Shown: positions 45,476-55,197, numbered from the stretch's first letter. The stretch: DNA of 64,000 nt from Acidobacteriota bacterium (GCA_020199835.1 JAIVJV010000001.1:62001-126000), one strand, 5' to 3'. Notes: generated from the letters alone by a model not told the origin. Numbers and translations: made by a program.

Positions 45476-46186
45476 TCAATCTTCTTCCTTGCAGGTCATC
45501 GACGACGATGTGTCCGGTATGTGGTTCCGAAAAAAGAGTGTGTACCGCCACAGCAAACGTCTCTTTACAATCGAGCCGGGCAGGATCTCATCCGCAAGCG
45601 CACGTATCTGATTTGTTGTCGAGTAATGATCCTGTTTGCCGTGCTGTTCCCACGCCTTGCGAACCGCGGGTGGCGGTTGCAGTCGCCCGTTGTAAATCAG
45701 TCGCAGCGTCCCACTGACACCCAACCCAAGCACGTCAAGCACGCGTTCCCTCAACCCCTGTGACCCGACGAGATCCATGATCACCAAAACGCCTCGCGGT
45801 CTGAGCGCGTCGCGCATCTTCACCAACAACTCGCGTTGCTCGAGGTGATGAAGCGTAGCAATCGAACAGATGAAATCGAACTGTGACCGCGGAAACTCCC
45901 ACGTCATCACATCCGCCAACTCAAACTCAACATTCTCAAACTGCGCCGACCTCGCACGCGCGACCCGAATCATCTCCGACGACAGATCAATCGCTACGAC
46001 CCGCTTACACCGTCCTGCAAGTAGCCTCGCAAAACTCCCGGTCCCGCACCCAATCTCCAGCGCCTTCTGACAATTCCGCGGAACATACCTCAGCAGCAGA
46101 CGGTGATAATGATTATTCGCCGTCCACCCCTCCTCATCCATGACCGCCAACCGATCAAAATCTGCTTCGATTCGCGAGTTGATCAA
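45476..46186 (-). CDS. Class I SAM-dependent methyltransferase
   Basis: The 236-residue protein has the Rossmann SAM site ALEIGCGTGSFARLL, the acidic VVAIDLSSEMI, and FDFICSIATLHHLEQRELL as motif IV/post-IV. A TTG at 46186 starts the frame and overlaps the stop of the AbiJ-like gene; the N-terminal IEADFDRLAVMDEEGW is family-like, so this start is plausible. Substrate unknown. Its coupling to an abortive-infection-like gene is unusual; otherwise it looks like an ordinary small-molecule methyltransferase. Confidence 0.85.
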   Translation of the reverse strand: MINSRIEADFDRLAVMDEEGWTANNHYHRLLLRYVPRNCQKALEIGCGTGSFARLLAGRCKRVVAIDLSSEMIRVARARSAQFENVEFELADVMTWEFPRSQFDFICSIATLHHLEQRELLVKMRDALRPRGVLVIMDLVGSQGLRERVLDVLGLGVSGTLRLIYNGRLQPPPAVRKAWEQHGKQDHYSTTNQIRALADEILPGSIVKRRLLWRYTLFFRNHIPDTSSSMTCKEED

Positions 46187-47130
46187 AACGGCACGTCCTG
46201 ATCATTCGCTTGCGCCAGATCAACTAGAAGGATGATTTGAGAGGCAGCCACGCTTAATACATATTCTGCGAGTTCGGCCGTGGCGGCTCCACCTTCGGTG
46301 CCTCCGTGTGCGACTCCTTCTCCACTGCCTCGGAATCCGTACAAACCCGCGAACGTTACGGAAATACTTTTTGGGAATTCAAGATCCTTATTGTTTGCCA
46401 GCCACTTAATGAGGTCTCCGAGTTTTGTGGCTTTCGACGTGGGAAAGAGAGCTTTGCCTGCTGCCTCGACCGCGCAGACGGCCTCCTTGACAGTGTTTTC
46501 AAAGTCGGGCTTTGAAGGTGGATTACGAAAGAACTGAAGTGCTTTGTTGTAATGCGTTAGCGCGGAGACAAGTCTGTGGTCTCCCATCACGGTTTGTGCT
46601 TTAGTGATTTTTTCAGCGGTATGCCTTCTGCCGCGGCGCTGAACGGAGCCATCGGAGAAATCAAAGGCGAGTTTTTCTTCATGAAAAAGTTGCTGCAATT
46701 CGGAGGTTATAAATTCTTGCACCTCACTTTTTGGTGTTCGGATAATAAACTCTTGTTCGTAGTCGTCGTTGTAATAACCCGCATCCTTAGCAAGGTAGCT
46801 GTGTAAGCGTTCACAAAAATCATATACCTTTTCCCAAGGCAGGGCAGTGATTAGTTCCTCAACGGTTTCAACATAAAATTCTTCCGTGCGATTGCTGCCA
46901 TATTCAACAGGCGTGGCCCGAGCTATGCGTTGCAATTCCCGGATAACTGCGGGCCAACCTCCAATGTACCCTTTGTCAATAAGATCGCGTACGAGGTGGA
47001 GCAAACCGATGCGGGCGGTTTCAGGAAAGTCGTCAGCGATCTGATGTCGCTTAGCCTGAGTTCTAGATGAAAATGGCCCTGGTAGTGCCATGACAACTTT
47101 GCGTTCCTCGATCCCTGACAAGTCTTTCAT
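46183..47130 (-). CDS. AbiJ-like abortive infection family protein
   Basis: The 315-residue protein begins after a short lead with FSSRTQAKRHQIADDFPE and VRDLIDKGYIGGWPAVIREL, which fits the AbiJ N-terminal-domain class (NTD4-type). The C-terminal half has TVKEAVCAVEAAGKALF, LGDLIKWLANNKD and FRGSGEGVAHGG, matching the Abi C-terminal helical (HEPN-like) domain. Its Arg...His pair is spaced by seven residues. HEPN domains are often toxic RNases; activity here is inferred. It overlaps the methyltransferase by 4 bp and diverges from the toxin-antitoxin pair at 47230, suggesting a small defence locus. Confidence 0.7.
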   Translation of the reverse strand: MKDLSGIEERKVVMALPGPFSSRTQAKRHQIADDFPETARIGLLHLVRDLIDKGYIGGWPAVIRELQRIARATPVEYGSNRTEEFYVETVEELITALPWEKVYDFCERLHSYLAKDAGYYNDDYEQEFIIRTPKSEVQEFITSELQQLFHEEKLAFDFSDGSVQRRGRRHTAEKITKAQTVMGDHRLVSALTHYNKALQFFRNPPSKPDFENTVKEAVCAVEAAGKALFPTSKATKLGDLIKWLANNKDLEFPKSISVTFAGLYGFRGSGEGVAHGGTEGGAATAELAEYVLSVAASQIILLVDLAQANDQDVPF

Positions 47131-47229
47131 ACCCGCCTGGTAGAAACAAGATATACTGCAGAATAAGTTGCAGCTTGGGGTTTCAAACCATCCTTGACAG
47201 GGTTCGGTGTTTAGTCCAATGATTCACGC

Positions 47230-47457
47230 ATGAGTCTTGCATCTATTCAAAACGAGATTTCCCGCCTCAGTTCTACAGAACGAGCAATGTTAATCGACAT
47301 TCTCTGGGAGAGCCTCGATGAGGCGCGCGTAAAGCAGCTTGAGGCAAATTGGGCCGCTGAATCGGAGGAGCGGATCGATGCAGTTGATCGAGGCGAGTTG
47401 CAGACCGTCGACGGACCGTCTGCACTTGAAGAGCTGCGCTCGTCTCTGCGGAAATGA
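47230..47457 (+). CDS. Addiction module protein (antitoxin, TIGR02574-like)
   Basis: The 75-residue acidic protein has the family pattern: ISRLSSTERAMLIDILWESL, then a helix (EANWAAESEERIDAVDRG) and a short C-terminal tail (ALEELRSSLRK). These proteins pair with RelE/ParE toxins and are thought to neutralise them. The next gene, overlapping by 4 bp (ATGA), encodes such a toxin. The ATG at 47230 has no strong RBS. Autoregulation is typical but no operator was identified. Confidence 0.88.
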   Translation: MSLASIQNEISRLSSTERAMLIDILWESLDEARVKQLEANWAAESEERIDAVDRGELQTVDGPSALEELRSSLRK

Positions 47458-47747
47458 CTCGCTACCGGTTTACGTCCTCAGCCCTCACGGAGTTGAGGCA
47501 GGCCACCCTCTATTACGAGCAGCGTGAAAATGGTTTAGGAGGAACATTCCTGAACGAGATTGAGGCTGCGCGTAACCGCATTCTTCAAAACCCAACAGCT
47601 TGGCATCAGCTATCCGAACGAACAAGACGCTGCCGAACTCATCGTTTTCCCTTCGGGTTGATCTACCAAATCCGCACTGATGAGATCCTCATCGTTTCAG
47701 TGATGGACCTACGTCGCGATCCGGAGAGTTGGAAGAGGTTGCTTTAA
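47454..47747 (+). CDS. RelE/ParE-family toxin
   Basis: The 97-residue basic protein has the RelE/ParE fold signature: an N-terminal FTSSALTELRQATLYYEQ, helix LGGTFLNEIEAARNRILQNP, then strands CRTHRFPFGLIYQIRTDEIL and IVSVMDLRRDPESW. Arg/His residues in the strands match the ParE-like group. It overlaps the antitoxin gene by 4 bp. Whether it hits ribosomes or gyrase cannot be told from sequence. Confidence 0.9.
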   Translation: MTRYRFTSSALTELRQATLYYEQRENGLGGTFLNEIEAARNRILQNPTAWHQLSERTRRCRTHRFPFGLIYQIRTDEILIVSVMDLRRDPESWKRLL

Positions 47748-47783
47748 GCCCCGAGTGGAACTTGTAAAATGTATCCAATGCTC

Positions 47784-48317
47784 CTAGAAAACGGTGGAAA
47801 ATTCGTGGCGGTACTTGGCCAGGCCGGAAACGCCTTGCAGTTTTGTCTCGTCCAGGACTAGTAGCATGAAGGCGTCGTCTGGGACGGGCCATTCGCATCT
47901 GACGCCGAAAGTGCTCGCGGGTTTGAAGCCGAAGCGTGGGTAGAAGTTCGCGTGGCCGAGGACGATGATGAAGGGATAACCGGCAGCCATAAGTTTTTGA
48001 GTTCCGGTTTCGACGAGTTTGGTTCCGATGCCGTGGCGCTGGTGTTCCGGAAGGACGGACATTGGGCCAAGTGCCGCGCCGGTGATCGCGACATCGGAGT
48101 TCGTCGCATCGCCTACGGTTATCGGACTGTACATAATGTGGCCGACTACTTGTCCGTCCACCGTAGCGACGAGGGAAAGCAGTGCGGCGCTGTTGGAGCG
48201 TAGCGCGTCGACGATGTTGCCTTCCTGGTCTTGACCGAACGCACGGTTGTTAACTTCGCGAATGGCCGCAACATCTTCAGGTTGCTCTTCTCGTATTTTT
48301 AACAAGGGCATCTTCAC
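47784..48317 (-). CDS. GNAT-family N-acetyltransferase
   Basis: The protein of about 177 residues follows the GNAT core: IREEQPEDVAAIREVNNRAF, GHIMYSPITVG, and the acetyl-CoA loop LGPMSVLPEHQRHGIGTKLV. It ends with the FYPRFGF element typical of the YhbS-like subgroup, which is often annotated as a predicted acetyltransferase. The start may be GTG 48317 or ATG 48311; nothing decides between them. It converges on the toxin gene. Confidence 0.88.
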   Translation of the reverse strand: MKMPLLKIREEQPEDVAAIREVNNRAFGQDQEGNIVDALRSNSAALLSLVATVDGQVVGHIMYSPITVGDATNSDVAITGAALGPMSVLPEHQRHGIGTKLVETGTQKLMAAGYPFIIVLGHANFYPRFGFKPASTFGVRCEWPVPDDAFMLLVLDETKLQGVSGLAKYRHEFSTVF

Positions 48318-48348
48318 TCAGACACGGATTAAAGCAAATGGAATCCGA

Positions 48349-49854
48349 TCACGGACAGCGGCGCGTCGGAGGCGCTGGTCCTTCAACACCCGGAATCACG
48401 TTGTCGATATACTGATTCCTCTCGCCACAAATCTCCATAAACCCAGCCTCCATATTGATCTCAATATTTCGCTTGATGAACGGATTGCGCCGCACGATAG
48501 TCTCCTTCATCCCCGTGGACCAAAACGACGGAGTGCCGCCGCCTCCAGTCGAGTCGAAGATGTTGTCCTGGATCAGACAGTTCGATATGCCGTGTATTTG
48601 AATCGCGTTCTGTCCGGTGCGGAAGATGTAGTTGTTGATGATCTCGCATTCTCTTATCCCATTGAGAAACAATCCGTTACTCATAAACCTGTAGAGACGG
48701 TCGTTGCGGCCGCCAATGATCACGTTGTTCGCCGCGACAACTCGTCCGCGATTTCGTCCGGTGTAAGGATCCTGTAGACAGATCGCGCTGCCCGCCGCGT
48801 CCTGGTGAGCGCCTTCGTAATCGTAAAGATTGTTGTAGATGTAGATGTTTCTCGTGTGATCCGCCGGACTGTTCGTCTCGTGATCGTGACCACACACCCC
48901 GCCACCAAATCGCGGATTGTGATGTCCGGGGCGGCGAACGTAGTTGTTAAAGACAAAAGCGTCTTCGGTATTGATCGTTGCGGTATTCGCCGCTGCCACG
49001 CCCGAAAAAATGTTTCGCGTGAACACGATCTCGCGCGCAAAGTTATCCTTGTTCACGCCGCCATCAGGACGCTTCGACTCAAGGGCCGAGCCTCCCGCTG
49101 TTATTCCGATCGAAGCGGTGTCTTCAAGGTAAACATCCATCACCGCACATCGTTCACAGTTGCCGAGCAGAATCGTGGAACGCACGCCGCCGTCGTAAAT
49201 CGTTTGTCGTCCCTTGATCCTGAATCCCTGGATCGTAATGTTGTTTGCTTTCCCTGTGTGACTGCAACAAGCGTCACCTAACGCCTGAAACACCTCAACC
49301 GCCGGGATCGTTTGGTTGACGTAAGTCGGTTCGAGAATCGTCGTTCCGTTTCCCGCTAACTGTTCCGCAGTCAACGCCTGAACGGCCAGAAGGTAGCGAT
49401 CGCCTGGATTGCGACCGTCACCGGATTTGAAATAGTCGAGCACGGTTTGCGGCGGGCGATACGTTCCGCCGACATAAACGTTATCCCCAACAAGAAAGCA
49501 GCCGTAATCCGTGATCGATACGTCGCGAAAGATCGTGTTCTCAGGTTTTACGTCGCAGGAATAAGTCGCGTTATCGAACGTCGTGTACTTCTTGATTATT
49601 ACCGGACGCTGAATCGAGCCGCCGCCAGAGATGTGTACAGACGTGGTATTCGGATCGTCCTGCGCTTCCTGGATCGACTCAGCAAGCCTTTGCGATGACG
49701 CGACGCGTCTCGTGCGTCCGCGCGGCCGCGGTGGAATGTAGGATTCGGGTTTGATATTCGGCGTAGGCGCCGGAGTGGGCATCGGAGTTTGAGCGACAAC
49801 AAAGCTCTGAAACGCCAACAGCGCCGACATTGTCAGTAGGAATCGTAAAAACAT
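48349..49854 (-). CDS. Secreted right-handed parallel beta-helix protein
   Basis: The 501-residue protein has a signal peptide (FLRFLLTMSALLAFQSFVVAQ) and a Pro/Thr linker. A long parallel beta-helix follows, with repeating N-x-I/F turns: NNITIQGFRIKG, NIYIYNNLYDYEGAH, ECEIINNYIFRTGQNAIQI, CLIQDNIFDS. Such proteins include pectate lyases and other carbohydrate-active enzymes, but no catalytic set can be assigned. Its minus-strand start faces the divergent region at 49855. Confidence 0.8.
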   Translation of the reverse strand: MFLRFLLTMSALLAFQSFVVAQTPMPTPAPTPNIKPESYIPPRPRGRTRRVASSQRLAESIQEAQDDPNTTSVHISGGGSIQRPVIIKKYTTFDNATYSCDVKPENTIFRDVSITDYGCFLVGDNVYVGGTYRPPQTVLDYFKSGDGRNPGDRYLLAVQALTAEQLAGNGTTILEPTYVNQTIPAVEVFQALGDACCSHTGKANNITIQGFRIKGRQTIYDGGVRSTILLGNCERCAVMDVYLEDTASIGITAGGSALESKRPDGGVNKDNFAREIVFTRNIFSGVAAANTATINTEDAFVFNNYVRRPGHHNPRFGGGVCGHDHETNSPADHTRNIYIYNNLYDYEGAHQDAAGSAICLQDPYTGRNRGRVVAANNVIIGGRNDRLYRFMSNGLFLNGIRECEIINNYIFRTGQNAIQIHGISNCLIQDNIFDSTGGGGTPSFWSTGMKETIVRRNPFIKRNIEINMEAGFMEICGERNQYIDNVIPGVEGPAPPTRRCP

Positions 49855-49908
49855 GCTGATACTTTAACCGGCCTTTTTAGGCGTTGGCTATATAGATTCC
49901 TGCGCTAA

Positions 49909-50040
49909 TTGTCTAATTACCTGGAAAAGGGACAAACCCTGACGCCTACGGGCGCAGTAAACATAACCGCCAGCGTGCCGGCCGCACTTCAACAAGTCTA
50001 CGCAATGATTCGGCAGCAGGCGCTCAGCCTTAACCAGTAG
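49909..50040 (+). other. Short open frame, possible gene remnant
   Basis: From a TTG at 49909 the frame reads LSNYLEKGQTLTPTGAVNIT, then ASVPAALQQVYAMIRQQALS, and stops at 50040. It has no RBS and an upstream in-frame stop at 49906. The composition looks coding, so it may be the 3' end of a lost gene. Nothing else is visible in 49855-50123. Confidence 0.25.
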
Positions 50041-50123
50041 AGCCAGAGATTACAAACCTGCCACAACAGAGCCGCAGATGGTGTTTATATTTTTGGACGT
50101 GGCTCTAAATAAGGAGGTAGTCT

Positions 50124-50663
50124 ATGCGCATCCTGGTTGTGAGCGCATTGTTTGTAGTCTGTGCTGTTAACGTCGTTTCGCAGCAACCTTCCACCCCAAC
50201 CAAAACGCAAGCAATCGCCGCGGCCTTCAACAAACATAAGAATAAGGTGAAAGAGAAGTACGGCGTCAGAACCGAAAAGTACAAGGACGTTCGCAGCGAG
50301 CCTGTCGTTAAGCCGAACATTGGAGACTACGCCGGCGCTTACGAAGTGGCGGATCTCGGGTCTTTGATTAACATTCAGGTGGGAAGTGACGGCAGGGTGC
50401 AGGCTACCGGCTCTGAAAAAGTGCCGCAGTCGCGCACATTCAATCTCGAGAATGTCAGGATCGAGGGAGCCTTACTCACGGCGTCAAAGGTTTATCAGGA
50501 CGGAACAACAGAAGCGTTCGAGGGTGTGTTTTTGAAGCGAACCGATCGCAATAACCCAACCGACCCGGGCGTTACCACGCTTGGCCTGGGAGTCGTTCTC
50601 CGAACACCGGTCGAACAAAATGATCTTAGGCACGACAAGCTTTTCTATCAGTTGAAGCAATAA
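50124..50663 (+). CDS. Small secreted protein, unknown function
   Basis: The 179-residue protein follows a very strong RBS (AGGAGGTAGT) and has a short signal peptide (ILVVSALFVVCAVNVVSQ). A Lys-rich helix (FNKHKNKVKEKYG) leads to a beta-rich domain (IGDYAGAYEVADLGSLINIQ onward). I recognise no family. It is followed at 43 bp by a secreted serine hydrolase, so the two may be co-transcribed; an accessory or inhibitor role is speculative. Confidence 0.65.
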   Translation: MRILVVSALFVVCAVNVVSQQPSTPTKTQAIAAAFNKHKNKVKEKYGVRTEKYKDVRSEPVVKPNIGDYAGAYEVADLGSLINIQVGSDGRVQATGSEKVPQSRTFNLENVRIEGALLTASKVYQDGTTEAFEGVFLKRTDRNNPTDPGVTTLGLGVVLRTPVEQNDLRHDKLFYQLKQ

Positions 50664-50706
50664 CAATTCCTCCACCGCAAGCTTACGAAACACAGGAGAA
50701 TCATTG

Positions 50707-52881
50707 ATGAGACACGTGACCCGAATTGTGCTCCTCGCATTGGTGCTGCAAGTCGCAGTTGTTAGCCGGAGCGGCCCGAACTTCGCCGCGCTCGCGCAAA
50801 CTCGACCCGCAGCACAAGCCGCGACGGTAAACACCACCCAATACAGCGACGAACTGAAGCAATTTGATGAGTTCGTCGCTCAGCAGATGAAGCTCGACAA
50901 AACACCCGGCTTAACCATCGGGTTCATAAAAGACGACTTCGTTTGGGTGAAAGGATACGGGTTCGCCGATCTCGAGAACCGGGTGCCTGCGAAACCCGAG
51001 TCAGCGTACCGGCTCGCGTCGGTGTCGAAATCAATGACCGCGGTCGCGATCATGCAACTCGTCGAGAAGAAAAAGATTGATCTCGACGCGGAAGTGCAAA
51101 CTTACATTTCTTACTTTCCGAAGAAGCAGTGGCCCGTGACGGTGCGCCAGGTCCTCGGTCACATCGGGGGCATCAGTCACTACAAAAACTCCGCTAACGA
51201 GTTGCATATCAAGGAGCACAAGTCGACGCGCGAAGCGATTGCGATCTTCCAGGATTTCGATCTCGTAGCCGAACCTGGCACACGTTACAACTACTCGAGC
51301 TACGGTTATAACCTGCTCGCCGCGATCGTTGAGGCTGCTTCCGGATTGTCGTTCGGCGAGTACATGAAGCAGAACGTTTGGGGACCGGCCGGTATGGCTG
51401 ACACGCGCCTCGACGATCCAGTGGACGTCATTCCCAATCGTGTCCGTGGTTATCGCTTGATAAATGGACAGGTGAAGAACTCGGAGTTTGTTGATATCAG
51501 CAGCCGTTTCGGCGGTGGCGGAACACGTTCGACCATTCCCGACTTGCTGAAGTTTGCGCGCGGTATCATCGACGGCAAACTCCTCAGCAGCGAAGCGATG
51601 ATCACGGCGACCACCTCAATGGCCACGCGCGATGGACGGCTCACGAACTACGCGATGGGTTGGGACACGATGCCATTTGCGGGACGCTACATGATCACGC
51701 ATTCAGGCGGGCAACAGGAAACCTCAACACTGCTCTATCTTCTGCCGAGTCGCAAGCTTGCGTTTGCCGCAGCATTAAACTTTGAAAGCGGGGATCCCGC
51801 TGTCTATCTCGACCGGCTGTTTCATCTCGTGACCGGGTCGCCTGTCATGCGACCGTTCTACTCGGTCGATCGCGCGAAATCTGCGGTGACTGACGCCATC
51901 AACAACACGTTCAACTATGGTCTTGCTTACTTCGAGCGTTTCGGTAAACCCATGACGACGGATGCGGCCGAACTCGCGAAAGCGTTCGCTTATTTCAACG
52001 AGTCTGTCGATCTAAACAAGATCAAGGCGAATCCGCAGGAAGCAACGAAGAAGATTCGCGAGGGCGCACATCCAGTTGCGCAACAAGCGTTCACGAAAGT
52101 CGGGTCGTACATGGCCGCAAAGCTGGCCGAGAAACACGGCGCGACAAAACTCGATTCGTACGCAGCGTCGGGTGGACTCGCTTTCGTAGAAGATTATCTG
52201 GCGGTGGCGAAGGCCGAATCAGCGAAAGATCTGGCAGTCAACGCGGAACTCAATACGGTTCTGGCTGAGCTTGCAGGTGATTGGCGCAAGACAAACACCG
52301 ACTACGTGCGCAAGCTTTGGCTTACGCCGGCGACCGACCTGGATCAGGTGGCAGCGAATCTGCGCGAAACATTCAAAGGCGCAAGCATCTATCCCAATCT
52401 TGTCGATCCATTGTTTGCAGTGACGCGACAGGCGATCCTCGCCGGCGATTTGGCGCGAGGGTTGAAAACATCACGGCTCGCGTTTGATCTGTATCCTGAA
52501 ACCCACGGCGCGATCTTTATTCACGGTCTTGCTTTGGTGTTGAGCGGCGACGCGGCCGGCGGTCAGGAAAAACTGCGGAAGGCTGTTTCACTCAACCCCG
52601 GGCCGGCCAGCGCAACGGGGCTGAACAATGTCGCCTATCAATTGGCCGGCGCGGGCTTGGTCGATCACGCGATCGCGCTGTTGCAGACTGCGATCACGCT
52701 TTATCCGAAAGAAGCCAACCTTTACGATAGTGTCGGTGAGTTTCACCTGCGAAAAGGCGACAAGCTGAAGGCACTCCAGTCATACCAGAAGGCGCTGGAG
52801 GTCGATCCGAACTTTCCCAACGCGCCGGCCGCACGCGAGGTCGTGAAGAAACTAAGCGAGGAAGTGACGCAGAAGCAGTAG
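50707..52881 (+). CDS. Secreted S12 serine hydrolase with C-terminal TPR domain
   Basis: The 724-residue protein begins at ATG 50707 (AGGAG upstream) with a signal peptide (IVLLALVLQVAVVSRSG). The S12 catalytic SxxK is SVSK (Ser105/Lys108); the second motif appears as NYSSYGYNLL and the third as HSGGQQE. The last ~150 residues form TPR-like helices (ALLQTAITLYPKEANLYDSV, ALQSYQKALEVDPNFPNAPA), probably for partner binding. Peptidase or esterase activity is likely. It converges on the penicillin-acylase-like gene, with only 3 bp between stop codons. Confidence 0.85.
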   Translation: MRHVTRIVLLALVLQVAVVSRSGPNFAALAQTRPAAQAATVNTTQYSDELKQFDEFVAQQMKLDKTPGLTIGFIKDDFVWVKGYGFADLENRVPAKPESAYRLASVSKSMTAVAIMQLVEKKKIDLDAEVQTYISYFPKKQWPVTVRQVLGHIGGISHYKNSANELHIKEHKSTREAIAIFQDFDLVAEPGTRYNYSSYGYNLLAAIVEAASGLSFGEYMKQNVWGPAGMADTRLDDPVDVIPNRVRGYRLINGQVKNSEFVDISSRFGGGGTRSTIPDLLKFARGIIDGKLLSSEAMITATTSMATRDGRLTNYAMGWDTMPFAGRYMITHSGGQQETSTLLYLLPSRKLAFAAALNFESGDPAVYLDRLFHLVTGSPVMRPFYSVDRAKSAVTDAINNTFNYGLAYFERFGKPMTTDAAELAKAFAYFNESVDLNKIKANPQEATKKIREGAHPVAQQAFTKVGSYMAAKLAEKHGATKLDSYAASGGLAFVEDYLAVAKAESAKDLAVNAELNTVLAELAGDWRKTNTDYVRKLWLTPATDLDQVAANLRETFKGASIYPNLVDPLFAVTRQAILAGDLARGLKTSRLAFDLYPETHGAIFIHGLALVLSGDAAGGQEKLRKAVSLNPGPASATGLNNVAYQLAGAGLVDHAIALLQTAITLYPKEANLYDSVGEFHLRKGDKLKALQSYQKALEVDPNFPNAPAAREVVKKLSEEVTQKQ

Positions 52882-52884
52882 TTC

Positions 52885-55020
52885 TTATTTACGGCGCTCT
52901 TCGCCAGGATGGTACGAGGCTTTGAGGTTCGCGCGGATGTCTTCGAGTGTGAGCCACGCAGGTTTAAACTCGCCACGCGCGTAGAGTTCGGCCTGGTCCA
53001 TGAAGTGTTTGCTCTTCGGATCCGCACTCGCGCCAAACGTGTGAACTGAGAGCGCGCGAACCTTCGGCCCAAACTCGACCACGCTAACGTAAGATCCACC
53101 GGCAACGCCGTATCGTCGTTTTTGTCCAGGCATTGGCACCGCCCACAACGTGAAGACTGCGCCGTCGTTACCGTTGACGCCGCTCACGGCGAGGCTTGCT
53201 TTTGAATCCAGAAAGTCTTCATCTTTGCTTTCGTCGATGCGTTGCAGCCGGCTGAGTTCGCCCCAGGCGACCTTCCACGTTCCGAAATCTTTTTCCAGTT
53301 GATCGACGACCTCGTTCAGTGCGGCCAACTGTTTGTCTATCGGGCTCGAGCCCGGATTGCCATCTCGTGAGAGGCGTTCGTGCCACAGGCTGAACAACGT
53401 CATCGCCACCGACTCGTTAGTACTACGCTGGTTCCACTGAGCCAGCACGCTGTGTACCTCACCAAGCCGCGTATTCCCGTCAGTCTTTCCTTTCAAAGCC
53501 GTAAGCAGCGCGGGTAAGAGCTTTTTCGCGTTCATCACACGCGTGTCGAACGCAAGGCCGCGCCACTCGTCAAACGTAAACTTTGCTTTACTCGCCAGGA
53601 TCTCGCGTGAGATCGCGCCGCGCGGGTTGTCGCCCTCCTGGACCATGTATTTTGGAAACTGTTTGGGATCGGGATTGCCTTCACTCGTCAACAGAAACGG
53701 AGTGGTGTTGCAGTTTTGCATCCAACCGGTTTTGGGATTCGTGAGTTGCGGCAACTCGTCCATCGTGTGATAGCCCTTCCACTCGGTCGCCGGATCGCTG
53801 CCATCCACGGGCTTGGTCCAATCGAAACGCGGATCGCGCTTCGGCACGGCGCCGTTGTAGAGATACCAGGAGTTTCCCTGGCGATCGGCATACATCACGT
53901 TGCCAAAGAGCATATTCAACGGCGCCATCGCGCGTTTGAGCGCGGCGAGGGATTTCGCGCGCGTCATGTCGTACCACTCGCGGAGCCAACCGTCGGATTC
54001 AAACTTCGCCATGCGTAACGCGAGGTGCTTGCCGTCGCGCGCGGCCACGATTGGGCCATGGTGCGTCTTGCGCATCGTGAACTTGCGGGTCTCGAGACCG
54101 TTCGCCGTTTTGACGCGAATCTCTTCAACGCGCTCCGTGGCCGTGCGGTATCCGTTGCCATACTTGTAAGCGAGCGGACGAGCGGGATCGTCAAACGTTT
54201 CGAGGTAAATGTCCGTCAAGTCGGCCGCGTTGTCAGTGCTCACCCAACCGCCGTTTTCGTTGTGACCGACATACGGCATCGGAAATCCAAAACGTGTGTA
54301 ACCGGTGAAATTCCAACCTTCATCGCTGTGAACGTGGCCTTCGTAAACCTGGCCGGGACCAAAGAATGGCAGGTGGGGATTGATAAAGAGCATCGCGTGA
54401 CCGCTGGCGCTTCGCGATGGACCAACAACCCAACCGTTCGAACCCGTATGCGGTTTTAGATCGATGTCGAGCCCGGCGGTTTGCAGTTGCGTTCGCCGTA
54501 GAGCTGGATCGTGGGCGAAACCGTTCTGAAAATAGTTGTAACGAATGAAAGCGAGCGTGTACCACGGTTCAATTCGTGTCAGCAGTCGCAACTGTACTTC
54601 GGGATGACGCACGAGGTAGTAGTTGAAACCCGCGGCGAAGGCGTCACACAACGCGCGCATGCGTTGGTCGAGGCGCGAGTATTCCTCGCGCGCTAATCGC
54701 GGAATCTCGAGTGCGTGATTAAGTCGATCCTGATCGAGAGTTCTCTCGCCATACAACTCCGACGCTCGACCTAAAGAGAAAATGAAGTTTTCCTCAACGC
54801 GCCAGAAGTTATCTTCCGCCTGCGCGTAAGCAAAGCCAAACACGGTGCTTTCATCCGTACGGCCGAAGACGTGCGGCACGCCGTAAGTATCACGATAGAT
54901 CGTGACGCTGCGCGCGAGTCTCGCCAGCGGATCCTCGTCGGCGTTTGCAGCGACGTGGGACTGGCACACGAACAACACCACGAAGGTAGTGACTAACAGT
55001 CGGTTGAGTGTTAACAACAT
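52885..55020 (-). CDS. Penicillin acylase family (Ntn-hydrolase) protein
   Basis: The 711-residue protein has a signal peptide (LLVTTFVVLFVCQSHVAANA) followed by the conserved VTIYRDTYGVPHVFG of the alpha chain. The autocatalytic cleavage site with the nucleophile Ser194 is in HTGSNGWVVGP, preceding the beta chain. Family regions YVGHNENGGWVSTDNAADL and FGNVMYADRQGNSWYLYNG are present. The Asn of the oxyanion hole fits NCNTTPFLL. Related enzymes cleave acyl amides including acyl-homoserine lactones; the substrate is unknown. Processing would occur in the periplasm. Confidence 0.9.
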   Translation of the reverse strand: MLLTLNRLLVTTFVVLFVCQSHVAANADEDPLARLARSVTIYRDTYGVPHVFGRTDESTVFGFAYAQAEDNFWRVEENFIFSLGRASELYGERTLDQDRLNHALEIPRLAREEYSRLDQRMRALCDAFAAGFNYYLVRHPEVQLRLLTRIEPWYTLAFIRYNYFQNGFAHDPALRRTQLQTAGLDIDLKPHTGSNGWVVGPSRSASGHAMLFINPHLPFFGPGQVYEGHVHSDEGWNFTGYTRFGFPMPYVGHNENGGWVSTDNAADLTDIYLETFDDPARPLAYKYGNGYRTATERVEEIRVKTANGLETRKFTMRKTHHGPIVAARDGKHLALRMAKFESDGWLREWYDMTRAKSLAALKRAMAPLNMLFGNVMYADRQGNSWYLYNGAVPKRDPRFDWTKPVDGSDPATEWKGYHTMDELPQLTNPKTGWMQNCNTTPFLLTSEGNPDPKQFPKYMVQEGDNPRGAISREILASKAKFTFDEWRGLAFDTRVMNAKKLLPALLTALKGKTDGNTRLGEVHSVLAQWNQRSTNESVAMTLFSLWHERLSRDGNPGSSPIDKQLAALNEVVDQLEKDFGTWKVAWGELSRLQRIDESKDEDFLDSKASLAVSGVNGNDGAVFTLWAVPMPGQKRRYGVAGGSYVSVVEFGPKVRALSVHTFGASADPKSKHFMDQAELYARGEFKPAWLTLEDIRANLKASYHPGEERRK

Positions 55021-55094
55021 TGATGCGCATCTTAATCAAAAATCTTGAGATTTCCCATGAGCGCGCGTATCGTTTTCTCACCACTTCAAACGAT

Positions 55095-55122
55095 TTCCCC
55101 GACCCAAATTCCCCGACCCAAA
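55095..55122. repeat. Two perfect 14-bp tandem units
   Basis: TTCCCCGACCCAAA occurs twice head to tail between the divergent genes starting at 55020 and 55198. It might be an operator or slippage. The rest of the ~180-bp region shows no clear promoter. Confidence 0.6.
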
Positions 55123-55197
55123 AGAACATACGCTGCCCAGAGTTAAGTTCCTCCCGTAGACATTAACTCGTTAGTCACTCACCATCTAGGAGGTAGT

